A stretch of DNA of 64,000 nucleotides, taken from assembly GCA_014218235.1 (NCBI GenBank), contig CM024766.1:18945346-19009345 (forward strand). The letters are read 5' to 3'. The notes under the pieces were generated by a model. That model was not told the origin of the DNA. It saw only the letters and a program-made list of their open reading frames with translations, and did no database searches. The position numbers were made by a program, and so were the translations under genes. The stretch comes from Colocasia esculenta (lineage: Eukaryota; Streptophyta; Magnoliopsida; Alismatales; Araceae). Below, in pieces: positions 47,501-55,825 of the stretch. The first letter of the stretch is position 1. Each line of letters begins with the position of its first letter.

Positions 47501-50500
47501 AAGTGCCTCAGTTCTAAGGCAATTAATTATCTACGATTTTTCTGTTATACATGTCCTATGCGGAAGACGATACTAATAATTATAGGCACCTCACATTCAA
47601 TTATGTAAGCATCATAAAAGATCCAATTAATGAATTATACAACTTTATTTGGTGCAACTATGTTTGGAAGTACAACTATTATGTGCATTAGAAAACAAGC
47701 ATACAGATGATGATGGAGCGTAAATAAACCTGCAGCTCAAAGGACACAATGTAGGTTATACTACTCATAATATGGTCTGCATGCCAGTATCTTCTTCTAG
47801 AGACCCAATACCCATCAAACATGGGATGACAAAAAGATCAAAAATGAGAAAAGGTGAGGAGATATATTTTAATTGAGGAAAAAGTGTCAGACTGGAGTTA
47901 TCTATGGTGCTGCCAAACTAACGTATTTAAGTTTTATGAGTTAAGACTCGAGCAATTCATGTGGGTTTGTAAAATAATTGATCTTACACCCACCTTCGTT
48001 TATGAGGTCACCTTTTATAGGGAGAGCTGAACACTCATTAGTGTCACTGGATAATGTAACATGCAATGATCCAAGGGCACTAAACACTTCTGTTATGGAG
48101 GCATTCCATGCATACATGTGCTTGGAGGCACTTTCACCAACAAAATATTACTCATGCGTGCATGGGGTAGAAGTTTTGCCCCTTTCAACTCTTACATGAG
48201 AGAGAAATGGTACATAGTCCTGTGATTATAGTTGGATGACTTTGTCAATGGTATGGAAGGATCTTGCTTCTACGCCCCATTTACAGTCTTCTCCTTTTTC
48301 TAACTAATTTGATCACCATCTGATCTCCCTTCCTTCACAGGATCAAGTTAGCCGCACAGTTATGGCAGAGTTGCATGGAGTAGCACCTTTTAAGCACTAC
48401 TGGTCATGATCTTCTGTTCCAGTAGAAGTATGGAACATGGAATGCCGTGGTGGAGTGAATCAGCCCAATTCAGGCGACTCACATCAAATCAGGAGAAACC
48501 CGATTCCCATGCGAATTGGTACGACTTGCATCCGATTCCCATGCGAATTGGGCCAATTCATATGAATCGAATCGGATTTTTAAAAATCCGATTCGGGCGA
48601 ATCGGCGATGCGCCAAACCTTGGTATGGAATGGTGGACATCACCTGAAGTAATGGTCCTTTTGTTCACAGTTTACGTGGATTGGAAGCTTGAACACTATA
48701 GCAAGAAGAACATGTAAAAGGACCAGAAGAAAAGGAATCAATAAAGATGGTGTTGTGGGGTGAATTTTGCAAGCATTGTTACATATAAGATCTTGGGCTG
48801 TACATAAGGAGTGGCTCAGTGGTGAGACCCCCCGACGTACACCACAAGACCGTAGTTCAAATCCTCGTCCCACACTTACCTACCAAAAAATAATAATAAT
48901 ATATATACATATACACACACACGACCTTGGGCTGACTGAAGCTACACAAGGATGCGGGCTCATTTGATCTTCCCCATAATCATACAGGGGTAAACTTATG
49001 AGGAGATGTTCTAGCATTGAATGGAAAATCTTTCCCCCCAACTAATAAAGGGGAAATCCTCCTCCACCAAGAAAAATATAACTCATGCTGGATTCGTTGG
49101 ATAAGAGCATTATGAGGACATGAGGATCTTCCAGACACTTAGTGATATATAGATATCCTGGACAACAATAAATTTCTCTTCTAGATGAATGGAACCTGGT
49201 TCCTATTTCTAGACATTGACTAACAGTACTCAAGCTGACTTTCTACATCTAACCATGATAAATGGTAAATATGACAATGCATCTCCCCCCATGGTTAATT
49301 TATGACAAAACATAAGTTGGCATATGTGCAATAAGAGGTGATAAAATTGTAAAGAGAATAAGAAATAGATACGATAAATAAGAGTAACAAAGAATCAAGA
49401 ATATGACTTATAAGCAATGCCGCAATAAAAATGAACCGAAAGAAAGATCCTTTTTAGAAGCATTAATCAAATGGCATAACCAATGAAGACTTGTTCAGTC
49501 ACCTGTTGCACAAAGAAGACAGCCCCCAAGAGACATCCAAGCTTGAACAGAATTTCTACTGAAGAAATAATAAATATGTACAGGATTAAATGCCCTTAAA
49601 ACATGTGCTTCATATTTTATAAGGTTATAGATTCCAATGAAACAAGGGAGCAAAACCATATAAATAAAGCAGGGCCAACAGCAAGTCCCACTTTGCTTGT
49701 TCCAAATTTTTGTACACTGAACAATACCACCAGAAATGCAACAGCAAGCATCACCACTTTGTCTGCAAATATTTGAGGAAATAAAACTAAATTAGTTCTG
49801 ACATTCAAACAGCTGTTTATAAATGTCAGCAGAGAAAACAAAGCACTTGGAACTGAGACTGGGATCAAAATCAATCCCTGCCAGTCCAGAAACTGGTTCC
49901 AGATCTGTAAACCTTGTGACAAATGCCCACAATTATAAAGAAAACAACAGCTCAACAGGAAATATTCTCAATATAAACATTACTTCCTTGAAAGATGCTA
50001 ATGCTATTGTTATGTTCCAGCCACATAGTCCAACTGAGAGTGTACAGAAGTATGCTGTGTACAAACTCCGGCCCAGGGAGTTGATGCAATACTGATAGAA
50101 TTGAACTGGTGCCATTGCCGGACAGAAGTGAAGGGGAAACTGATGCAAAATATTCTCCTGAATATACTACAAACCTCCACAGATACCGGGAACACACTTA
50201 TAAGATGATCAACATCTTCATCACTTACATTCATAAACTTTAGTAATGATTCTCCTCTTAAACAACAAATAAGGTCATCTTCTAAGGAGCTTTAACCTTC
50301 GACACTCCGTGAAGCCTTTGACATATTGAGCGCTGGTCCTCAAGGTAAACTAACTAAAAGTAAAAGGATTTAATAGTAAAAGGATATTGCCAGACTATCA
50401 CATCAGGCCTAATACAGTCAAGAAAAATTTTATGCAATCAACTCAGAAGGGTTGCCAGACTATCACATCAGGCCTAATACAGTCAAGAAAAATTTTATGC

Positions 50501-53500
50501 AATCAACTCAGAAGGGTCATCTATGCTATCTCCTCATCTTCCATTTCTGTGAAGCAGGACAGACAAAGGAGTGTGCAACTCAGACCATCAAAATACTAAT
50601 AGCTGTCCACTTATCATATGCAATGTTGTAAGCTTTGCAGTCCACCCTCTGGATAGGGGAGGATGTCAATCAGAAAATGCTTCTCTGGTTAAAACAATGG
50701 AATCTGGAATTTGGTCAGTTTTTGGTTGGTATCAATCAGAATTGGGAATTTGGTTTCTTCAGACATCCTCATCTTTACCATATGTAGTCAAAGGCGAGTG
50801 GTAAGCAAGATTCTAGGAGCTCACCTCAGACTAAAATGAATAGGTGAGAGCCTAAGGCATCGTTTGGTAATGTACACCGGAGTGATTTCAAGATAAAAAG
50901 CTCTGACAAATTGAAAAGCTCTTCCAAATAACACCAGCCCGTCTCGGTTTTAGTGAAAAGCGATTTCAACCCTAAAGAGAGATAGAGAGAAAACTTAAAT
51001 TCTCTCTCTCTTCAAAAGCGGGTCTGAGGCTGCTTCTGGGGACAGCATACCGATTTTTAAGAGAAAATGTCAAAAAAACTTTCAATGTACGTGTCTTCCC
51101 CAAAAGGTGAAGGGAAATAAGGTAAAAAATCTGAAAATGTCATGCTGCTCCCAAACAACAGAACAGATTTTTTAAAATAGACTTATCATTACAATTCTAT
51201 TATGTCAGAAAATGGTGCACAGCGATTGTAGAAAATTCTGATTTTGGGACTGTGTGTCCCAAACGGTGCCTAGAAACCAAGGCAATGTGTTCTTTTCATG
51301 AATAACACAAACAGAAAACATGTGGTAGAATGACACCAAAGAAATCATCCAAGAAAATGATACTGAAGGCTTTGGGAAACAGTAATCATGTCCTATAGGA
51401 AGGTTAACTTGTATAACCCACCCACATAGTTAATGAATCGTCTTAGGCACTCAGATTTTTTCAGAAAAAAAGTAAAAAACCAACTTTGGCAATTAACCAT
51501 AATAAGAAAATGAGATAGCATGTACCAGGAAAAAGGCAATAATGTTATGAGATAGCATGTACCAGGAAAAAGGCAATAATGTTAAAAGTGGCACTAATCA
51601 TTTTAAAATGATTTAAACAAGAACTAAGAAGTACCATAATAAAAAAGTATGATAATTTTGCACAGATACAACGGCTAAGTGAGTGAGGTGAGGCAAACAA
51701 AAGGACAGGCAACTCACACGAGTGAGGTGATAATCTTTAGCAAACAATGTCTTCACCAGATGAGGCCTTGTCCCTTCCTATCTTCCTTTTCCTTCTCTAT
51801 GGAGGTGAAAAGCCGCAGGATCATGTGGCCATGATCTGGTGGGAAGTGAGAACAAAGATGGGTCAGGCAGCGGGTTTTGAGCAGTGGGAACTTATCAATG
51901 ATAGGATTTGAGCTCCGATAGAAAATACCGCTGTGATTCCCGGCATCTAGATAAGGATTCCTGGAGCTGGTTATAGCATCCAAAAGGCCTTGTGCAAAAA
52001 ATGATTCATTTGAGTTGAGAAGATAATTAATATTGTTGGATGCACAGAAGCTGAAAGTAAAGAACATTTGTTTGTGGAAGAGGCAGTTAGACTGGGCACT
52101 TTTGTAGGACTTTCATTCAAGGATAAAGACAGAAATTAAAAGCATTTCAGGTGGGACACAATTTTGCAAACAAAATGTCAAAAGAGAAAGATAGGGGTGG
52201 GGAGGCTGGGGTCAATATATGGAGCTATTAATTGAATTCCTACCAATGAAACAGAAGACCAATTGTTGCAGACTGTACTGAAATATAGAAAAAGGAGGGG
52301 GGCAATTTTCCAATCCAAAGATGAGGATAATATATTTCATGGAATACCAGATGCCATAAAATGATTTAAAGAAACAGCCTGCTAAGGATCAGACAAAGAA
52401 AAGTAAAGACAATGCAGAATCTATGAGAAAACAGAATCAGAGAGACAGTGTATTAAGCCCATTCTGATGGCAATAAACTCTGAGGTTGGGCAGGACAAGT
52501 AGTAGCAGATGTGAAGGGGGGAAAGAAAGTATGCTGATACTTAGAATCAAGATATTGCAATAGAAGAGGTTAGCCTAGCTGGACATATTGTCACCATGAA
52601 CATTCAGCAACATATTAATAGTAAGTTTTATCCGGTACCTAATTTCAGCATGTAGGCCTAATGATACTGGGAAGAAAGGGAATTCTTCAAAGTGTATTAA
52701 TTAATCAGAATAAGTCCTAGAGGACTGGGGTGGTATTTTGCATTGATTTCAACACCAACCAGATATGAGAGGAAGGACATGCCGAAATGGAAAATGGAGA
52801 TAGACACTTTTGTCCAGTGGATGGATCAGGAAATGGAATGGTTATTTCCCTGGGATTGGGCAATATGTACCATGCATTTGCTTTAAGTTAAAATAAAGTA
52901 TATGTTCACAAGTAAAGGAAAGGATAGACCCTCAGCAACCACCATGGACAAAAACAAGGAAGGCTGGAAGCATGGGATGCTCAGATCAAAGGCACAGAAA
53001 CCAGGTTAGGCTGCTTCATATTTATCTTTCATAATATTTTTGAAGTTCTATATCTTCTTTTAGACATATATACAGGTACTGGCTATCCATGGCACCAGCA
53101 AGCAACACCAACAGGCAGCAACTGGCATAGGTGACTACAACACCAGGTAAGTATGTTTACCTTCTCAAAAACTGATCAGATAGGTCAATTCAATGCAATT
53201 TTGCAAAGAGTTTCAAATATGATCAAGCAAAGGAAATTTGTCGGGGGAATTTGGCATTAAGAAGGATGATAACAATGGACAACTAGAGTTTTCAATGATA
53301 TAAAAGAAATTTCAAACATGACTAAGTGAAAGAAGCAAGATTTTTCTACAAGAAGAGGGCATCATCAACCAAAGGAAAGACACAATACAAGACTTCAAAG
53401 CATGGGGAAACATCAGAATTTGCAAAGGAACTAGCAAAACGATCTAAGACTTCAAAGCTTGGAGAAACATTTGCAAAGGGACTTGGCATATACTCTTCAA

Positions 53501-55825
53501 CCAATGTCCCTAAAACCATCTTAAGATACCTAGCAGGTACAGTAATGAAACCTTCTTTAATGAATACTACAAGAAATAGCACATACAAAGGTGTGCATGA
53601 TGATTCATACAAATGCCTGTCACAATTCTCTATACAACTGAAAAAGTATCTTCCCTAAAACTAATGAGAATTAGACTCGTATGCAAATCCAAAGTAGAAC
53701 TAGTATCTATAGTCCTACTGTAAGTAAGATGTGATCCTCTTTTATGCTGTCGTAGGACAGGACTCTACTAATCCTAATATCCAAGTAAGTCTAGGATATC
53801 ATGCATGACATATACATCTTCAAAGAGGACATCCAAGAATCAGAGGATAAACCATGCTCATTAAACTTTCCTTCATTTCCCACAGAGAATGATGCTATGA
53901 ATCACAATAAAAAGGACATAGTCAACGTCAAAAAAATTGGAAAATCCAAAAAGATTCATATGGCAGATCTGAAGCTCAAAATATATTCACCTTGCTCAAT
54001 TCCAGAGATTCCAACTTTCAGTCCACTGACGGCTGACATAACTGCAAATACAGAAGGAAGCACGATTGAGCTAACACAAAACTAAGTGTATTTTATAAAG
54101 ACCAGAAATTTATGGTTAAAACAGTAGCGTCAATTCTATGGATTGGAGGAAAAGGAACAACATGTAACCTGACATGGCTGGTGTAACAACTCCATCGGCT
54201 ATGACCATGGAAGTGCCAAAAAGCACCAGCATAAGAAGCAACTTCTTCAGTGCCAGTGATGATTCAAGATGTTCCTTAATCTTTAAGGACCTCTCAAGCT
54301 CAGGTGATGGCACCTTGAGCCTAAAACTTGAGATGCGAGCATCTGAAGGCAATTGATTCGGAAGAAGGCTAACCTTTGCATTCCTACAGATTAATGAATA
54401 CAAAGCAAAAGTGCCTCCTGTGAAGAGGTTGTGGCAAAATAAGTATGCATGTTAGCTGGATTCCTGTGGGTGTAAATGTAGAAATTGCTTAGTTTTAACT
54501 ACAACATACCTTCCCCATCATCATTTGCCCATAGCACAACAAGGACATACTTGATGAGTGGTATCAATATCAAAGTGTACAAAACCAGAGACAATGCTCC
54601 CAGAACATCTTCATCTCTGCTGATGGGACACTTGTTGAACATCACATCAAAAGTGTACAACGGGCTTGTCCCAACATCCCCAAACACAACACCAAGTGTT
54701 TGAAGGGCAAGACCTATCTTCTTGCCCAAAGTAAACTCCTGGAAACAAACCGCAAGCAATTCAGACAGAAATTATTGGCAACTTTAACTGTCTTTACATG
54801 ACATTGATATTGTGCAAAACACAGCAACAAATGCTACACAATTGTAATTTGTAAATTCTGTGAATAACTTCCAAGGGATGAATTCATGAAGTAAAAGTAT
54901 GAAATGTCACTTGAACAGGCAAGATGTCCATTTCATGAGAGCTTTAGTGAGAAAGATATGGTGAAACAGACGGAAACTCCAGCAACTAGAATCGGCAATT
55001 TAAGGGACAATCTGGAATACACAATGCAGTGTTTTGTCATGTGTATTATGTGTCAAAACAAGGACTTGATGAGCATTCTATTCTAAGTTTTTTTAATTAG
55101 AACTCTAGATTCCCTACAAATTAATTCTTGACATAGAATTTCCTCGAAAGCTTCAAATAAAAACTCATTTCTCCAATTGAAAATGAGAGAAAACCGGATA
55201 ATAACATGATCCACAAAACCATAAGTATACATGTTGGACCAAAGAGATTTCTATACAGTGGTACTGAAGGTACCATCCTTAGACGTTCCAGCCAACTCAG
55301 ATTTCACGCAACACCAACAACAAAAGCTGCTTCGAGTGCTAAAGTATATACCTACTGAATGCTCGAAGTCTAAAAGTCAAGTCGACATGGTAAAAACAAC
55401 GTCATTTTTACAATTAAAACTCGAAATTCCATCATCAGAGGCCAAATGTAAGATTTACCATTATCTCCATAAACGCTTCCTCCTTCAAACGAGGGACGTA
55501 AGTGTTTGGAAGGGGGAAAAAAAGAAAGGACGAACGTTTCTCACAAAATGTCGAGGAGTTCCCCAACCTCGTAATCATTCTTCTGCGCGCCCGGCACCTC
55601 GAGGGCCTCTACGTCGAAGGAGTCGATGTGCGGCCCCGTCCGAATCAGCCGCTGCTCCCCCGCCTCGTCGTCCTCGGACTGGAGGCCCGACGCGCCGCCG
55701 TCCCTGTCGGAGCTCCCAGTCGCGGCCTCCGCCTCCTCGTCGTCGGCGTCCCGGGTCACCCACCTCGACTCCGTGGAGTCCATCTTCACCAGGACGCCGT
55801 TCCGCGAGGAACTCCCGTCCGCCAT
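23010..55825 (-). CDS. KUP7: HAK/KUP/KT potassium transporter, KUP7 type, nine exons, C-terminus missing
   Basis: Membrane protein that moves K+ (probably with H+) across plasma or inner membranes. Exons on the minus strand: 55568-55825, 54510-54738, 54169-54417, 53991-54041, 49503-49762, 29428-29480, 29207-29321, 28807-29061, 23010-23532; all introns are GT-AG and phases agree. The start MADGSSSRNG is the ATG at 55823-55825; the N-terminus has WVTRDADDE and IDSFDVEALEVPGA as in KUP7. Family signature GVVFGDVGTSPLYTF is in exon 2, GTFALYSLI across exons 2/3, and hydrophobic segments run through exons 2-9. 664 residues plus one split codon are recovered; the family has about 850, so the cytosolic C-terminal exon is absent from the window. 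Exon 5 lacks one base (49636-49643), which would stop translation at 49617-49619. Assignment to the family is firm, to KUP7 likely. Confidence 0.93.
23533..24141 (-). other. Transporter intron 8, right of exon 9, no feature
   Basis: Plain intron sequence. Intron 8 spans 23533-28806 (5.3 kb) and holds the elements listed next. Confidence 0.6.
24150..25411. mobile_element. hAT-like MITE with 16-bp perfect terminal repeats and 8-bp target duplication
   Basis: CATAGTTGTCAAGGCG (24150-24165) is the exact reverse complement of the right end (25396-25411). CCCCTGAA flanks both sides (24142-24149 and 25412-25419), an 8-bp duplication as left by hAT transposases. Both ends consist of GGCGCCTAGGCG-type inverted words. 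No transposase. The inside is AT-rich and contains a nested single arm of the 860-bp palindrome family (24775-25185). Confidence 0.9.
24775..25185 (+). repeat. Single-arm copy of the 4.1-4.9 kb palindrome family
   Basis: From TTGAAAAGAAATTAGAAAAT through GGTCTCAAGCA, AGAGTTGACTTTTTATTG and CAAATGGGGGGTACTT to ATTCAGGTAAATAAG it follows the right arm at 4513-4930. Only the right arm and loop are present. It sits inside the hAT-like MITE. Confidence 0.9.
25420..26153. other. No recognisable feature
   Basis: Intron sequence without genes or recognised repeats; a lysine-rich open frame at 25571-25780 looks accidental. Confidence 0.5.
26154..26375 (-). mobile_element. Small LTR with adjacent primer-binding site (TRIM- or copia-like remnant)
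   Basis: On the minus strand an LTR runs TGTTGGATTGACGATCCAAC ... CCTTTAACA (26375-26167, 209 bp), directly followed by TGGTGTCAGAGCC (26166-26154), a one-base variant of the initiator-Met tRNA primer site. TG..CA ends and the primer site are clear. The second LTR is not seen, so this is a truncated copy. The short LTR suggests a TRIM. Confidence 0.75.
26560..26838. mobile_element. Foldback MITE-like element
   Basis: TTTGCAATTAGTTTTTAGTCC near 26592-26612 pairs imperfectly with the complement of GGACCAAAAGCTAATTGCAAA at about 26785-26805; the arms extend to about 50 bases each side (GGGTTTTTTAAG..., ...ACTAAAAACCC). Non-coding, about 280 bp. Confidence 0.6.
26839..28000. other. No recognisable feature
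   Basis: Intron 8 sequence; no gene or repeat recognised. Confidence 0.5.
28001..28706. mobile_element. Possible hAT-like MITE with GCCTAGGC-rich ends
   Basis: Left end CTATGTATTATAAGC and right end (complement) CTATGTAGTTAGAAGC form an imperfect inverted repeat. Both ends continue with GAGGCA and CCTAGGC words like the ends of the 24.15-kb element. Flanks share only 5 of 8 bases, so the target duplication is unproven. Contains a (CT)n run at 28378-28397. Confidence 0.45.
28378..28397 (+). repeat. (CT)n microsatellite
   Basis: Twenty bases of alternating C and T within the element at 28.0-28.7 kb. Confidence 0.95.
28807..29061 (-). CDS. KUP7: Transporter exon 8
   Basis: Codes (S)GGFWPVFFIANIAALIAS, then TTATFSCIKQSTALGCFPR and YIPVINWFLLVGCL, ending NEIGNAY-G. 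Acceptor TTGGCAG|GTGGA, donor TATG|GTATGG. Confidence 0.95.
29207..29321 (-). CDS. KUP7: Transporter exon 7
   Basis: Codes LTFIFLVLPCLLLGYLGQAA and continues FLMANQSETEQVFFSSIP, a membrane helix and outer loop. Acceptor GGGACAG|CTAAC, donor CCAA|GTAAGC. Confidence 0.95.
29428..29480 (-). CDS. KUP7: Transporter exon 6 (53 bp)
   Basis: Codes (G)SEAMFADLCYFSVRSVQ, a highly conserved HAK/KUP stretch. Acceptor TTTGCAG|GATCT, donor TTCAG|GTATGC. It is 20,022 bp away from exon 5. Confidence 0.95.
29481..30181 (-). other. Start of intron 5, no feature
   Basis: Left end of the 20-kb intron 5 (29481-49502). No gene or recognised repeat. Confidence 0.5.
30182..30283 (+). repeat. Tandem repeat, 43-bp unit, 2.4 copies
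   Basis: CCAGCCGTTTTGGCCAGAAC starts at 30182 and 30225, and a partial copy at 30268. Each unit has the inverted pair CCAGCCGTT...AACGGCTGG and so can form a hairpin. Confidence 0.9.
30284..30769. other. No recognisable feature
   Basis: Intron 5 sequence; nothing recognised. Confidence 0.5.
30770..31575. repeat. AT-rich low-complexity block of TTAATTA/TATACCTTAATT words
   Basis: About 0.8 kb made largely of TTAATTA, TATACTTTAATT and AATTATAATTA variants without a fixed period. Looks like a decayed AT-rich satellite or a matrix-attachment-like stretch; the latter is a guess. Confidence 0.7.
31678..33540 (+). mobile_element. Second Tat-type LTR-like block with leader
   Basis: Order as at 1.35-3.95 kb: C-runs and G-runs (31683-31740), TATA box CTATAAATAG (31781-31790), three sets of short tandem repeats, then CGCGCGGAAC and the leader CTGGCACGCC near 33460. 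The repeats are AAATTGCAGAAA.GTCCC units of about 35 bases (32040-32350), AAGAAATG.C.GAAA units (32450-32830) and CCAACGGTCTAATCGTGA units of about 35 bases (32930-33120). Non-coding. It lies in intron 5. Ends and target duplication not fixed. Confidence 0.55.
31781..31790 (+). promoter_or_regulatory. Putative LTR TATA box
   Basis: CTATAAATAG followed by GAGGGGAGGGG, at the expected place in the LTR-like block. Inferred. Confidence 0.5.
33541..34123 (+). other. Unassigned stretch with hairpin and TATA-like sequence
   Basis: Contains the stem-loop ACTGGCCCA-ATAA-TGGGCCAGT near 33830-33855 and GGTTATAAATGTAGGG at about 33865-33880. Just before the large LTR element is CGCTCTCAGGTGAAGATCCT, which recurs at 43730-43750 on its far side, so the element landed in a short tandem duplication. 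Possibly an older LTR; not provable by eye. Confidence 0.4.
34124..34128 (+). other. Target-site duplication ATCCT, left copy
   Basis: ATCCT directly precedes the 5' LTR; the same five bases directly follow the 3' LTR at 43693-43697. Confidence 0.9.
34129..37023 (+). repeat. 5' LTR of the 9.56-kb element (2,895 bp)
   Basis: GC-rich, with many GTCGCGAC-type words in 34190-35050, a perfect 15-bp-arm hairpin at 35237-35275, internal diverged repeats of about 99 bp around 36200-36380 (GACCTCGTGGAGGTCC), and an AT-rich tail at 36820-36930. Open frames in it are long but only reflect GC-rich, T/G-skewed composition. Confidence 0.92.
35237..35275. repeat. Perfect hairpin in the 5' LTR
   Basis: TCTAATAATCGATTG, a 9-base loop, then CAATCGATTATTAGA. 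Kept exactly in the 3' LTR at 41921-41959 although the surroundings have diverged. Confidence 0.95.
37025..37036 (+). promoter_or_regulatory. Primer-binding site for initiator-Met tRNA
   Basis: TGGTATCAGAGC lies one base after the 5' LTR end. This is the standard plant primer site of Ty1/copia and chromovirus elements. Confidence 0.93.
37037..40780 (+). repeat. Internal region of the 9.56-kb element: diverged hairpin and tandem repeats, no genes
   Basis: G/T-rich plus strand. GTTCTGGTGG...CCCAGAAC stems recur at about 37670, 37770, 37950, 38090, 38130 and 38210. GGTTGAGGTGCATCGCTTGG recurs at 37742 and 37918, and a diverged form at 38046. Blocks at about 38560-38735 and 38840-39030 are diverged copies of each other (GGCTGGTTGTGC ... 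GCGACCTT). Frames are Cys-, Val- and Leu-rich on plus and Gln/Thr-rich on minus, the mark of composition and not of genes. Confidence 0.8.
40780..40817 (+). promoter_or_regulatory. 3' end of internal region, polypurine-tract area
   Basis: AATTTCGAGAACAAAATT then T-rich GTTGGATGTAT before the 3' LTR. The purine-rich GAGAACAAAA may be what remains of a polypurine tract; the usual AAGGGGGAG is not seen. Confidence 0.5.
40818..43692 (+). repeat. 3' LTR of the 9.56-kb element (2,875 bp)
   Basis: Aligns with the 5' LTR end to end. It lacks a stretch matching about 34843-34870 and has an extra segment near 40960-40985. In its second half (42.2-43.7 kb) it has many single-base losses against the 5' LTR, for example GGGCCTCG for GGGCCCTCG and TTCCTGACC for TTCCCTGACC. 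Confidence 0.92.
43698..45860. other. Unassigned stretch of intron 5
   Basis: A tandem remnant with AGTCGCTCTCAGGTGAAGAT lies near 43728-43750. A frame at 44392-44622 (Ser/Pro-rich, GSGILGVAPGATSHP) is open for 76 codons but not recognised. Nothing else supported. Confidence 0.4.
45860..45935. repeat. GAGATCTC-word cluster
   Basis: AGAGATCTC occurs several times in a row (AGAGATCTCAAAGAGATCTC, GGAGATCTCGG types). Similar words occur at 46660-46690 beyond the nested element, so the two may be the ends of one interrupted repeat. Confidence 0.6.
46045..46592 (+). mobile_element. GATTCGG element with single palindrome arm, related to 3.96-5.11 kb
   Basis: GGTTTGCTGGAGC opens the copy, followed by GATTCGG-type words (to 46135), a TATATATATTTAATATAACAC stretch, and then a single right arm from GAAACTAGAAAGTGAATTC (46168) to ATTCAGGTAAATAAG (46587). 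This is the reverse complement of the right end of the element at 3.96-5.11 kb joined to one arm. The left arm is missing, so it cannot form the long hairpin. Confidence 0.85.
46668..46691. repeat. Perfect 24-bp palindrome
   Basis: ATTCTCGCGAGA followed directly by its reverse complement, no loop. Part of the GAGATCTC-word sequence. Confidence 0.9.
46692..48440. other. No firm feature
   Basis: Intron 5 sequence. 46940-47160 has GTACAGCCCA, TATTTATATGGCC and a CT-rich run and may be an old LTR, but no ends or primer site were found. Confidence 0.4.
48455..48625. mobile_element. GATTCGG-type MITE remnant
   Basis: CCCGATTCCCATGCGAATTG, GAATCGAATCGG and CCGATTCGGGCGAATCGG words, ending GCGCCAAACCTTGG, which matches the CGGCGAACCTTGC end of the 9.06-kb element. 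The left end is diverged. Non-coding. Confidence 0.65.
48801..48922 (+). mobile_element. tRNA-derived SINE with 12-bp target duplication
   Basis: Pol III box A TGGCTCAGTGG (48812-48822) and box B GTTCAAATCC (48855-48864), spaced 43 bases, then an A-rich AATAATAATAATATATA tail. GATCTTGGGCTG (48789-48800) and GACCTTGGGCTG (48923-48934) flank it, a 12-bp duplication with one mismatch. About 122 bp, no gene. In intron 5, opposite to the transporter. Confidence 0.85.
48935..49502 (-). other. Right end of intron 5, no feature
   Basis: Nothing recognised before exon 5. Confidence 0.5.
49503..49762 (-). CDS. KUP7: Transporter exon 5 with one-base deletion
   Basis: Codes (D)KVVMLAVAFLVVLFSVQ, GPALFIWFCSLVS, then after a lost base GIYNLIKYEAHVLRAFNP and HIYYFF, ending GGCLLCAT-G. 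The exon is 260 bp, whereas 261 would keep frame. Without the missing base the frame ends at a TAA at 49617-49619. Acceptor TTTGCAG|ACAAA, donor ACAG|GTGACT. Confidence 0.93.
49763..50386 (-). other. Intron 4, no feature
   Basis: Intron 4 runs 49763-53990 (4.2 kb). This part shows no gene or repeat. Confidence 0.5.
50387..50516 (+). repeat. Exact tandem duplication, 65-bp unit
   Basis: TTGCCAGACTATCACATCAG starts at 50387 and 50452; both copies run through AACTCAGAAGGGT unchanged. Confidence 0.95.
50855..51271. mobile_element. MITE with GGCATCGTTTGG / CCAAACGGTGCC ends
   Basis: AAGGCATCGTTTGG at the left and CCAAACGGTGCCTAG at the right form a terminal inverted repeat of about 12 bases. TAA and TAG flank it, an imperfect 3-bp duplication that would fit PIF/Harbinger. 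About 417 bp, non-coding. Confidence 0.7.
51510..51583 (+). repeat. Exact tandem duplication, 37-bp unit
   Basis: ATGAGATAGCATGTACCAGG occurs at 51510 and 51547 with identical sequence to AATGTT. Confidence 0.93.
51590..53985 (-). other. Remaining intron 4
   Basis: No gene. A diverged direct repeat of about 60 bases (AAGACTTCAAAGC...GGAAACAT) is seen at about 53388-53480; it makes a 110-codon open frame that I regard as accidental. Confidence 0.5.
53991..54041 (-). CDS. KUP7: Transporter exon 4 (51 bp, residues 246-262)
   Basis: Micro-exon coding (V)MSAVSGLKVGISGIEQ. Acceptor TTTGCAG|TTATG, donor CAAG|GTGAAT. Length and phase (1 to 1) fit neighbours exactly. Confidence 0.93.
54169..54417 (-). 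CDS. KUP7: Transporter exon 3 (residues 163-245)
   Basis: Acceptor TTCACAG|GAGGC. Starts GTFALYSLICRNAK, then the cytosolic loop NQLPSDARISSFRLKVP and ELERSLKIKEHLE, then the helix TSMVIADGVVTPAMS; donor TCAG|GTTACA. Confidence 0.95.
54510..54738 (-). CDS. KUP7: Transporter exon 2 (residues 87-162)
   Basis: Acceptor TTTCCAG|GAG, donor GAAG|GTATGT. Holds the signature GVVFGDVGTSPLYTF and the membrane helix around GALSLVLYTLILIPLIKYV; ends WANDDGE-G. Confidence 0.95.
54739..55567 (-). other. Transporter intron 1, no feature
   Basis: 829 bp, GT-AG. Nothing else seen. Confidence 0.6.
55568..55825 (-). CDS. KUP7: Transporter exon 1 (residues 1-86)
   Basis: Acidic cytosolic N-terminus. Begins MADGSSSRNGVLVKMDS and ends QKNDYE; donor GAG|GTTGGG, phase 0. 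Contains the KUP7-type stretches WVTRDADDE and RLIRTGPHIDSFDVEALE. Confidence 0.93.

Noticed and set aside
48811..48870. tRNA gene
   Set aside because: Boxes A and B are present but the cloverleaf is not complete and the unit has an A-rich tail and target duplication, so SINE fits better.
53326..53658. 110-codon frame inside intron 4
   Set aside because: Lys/Ser/Thr-rich, no recognised family, lies in an intron on the opposite strand and is made partly by an internal direct repeat.
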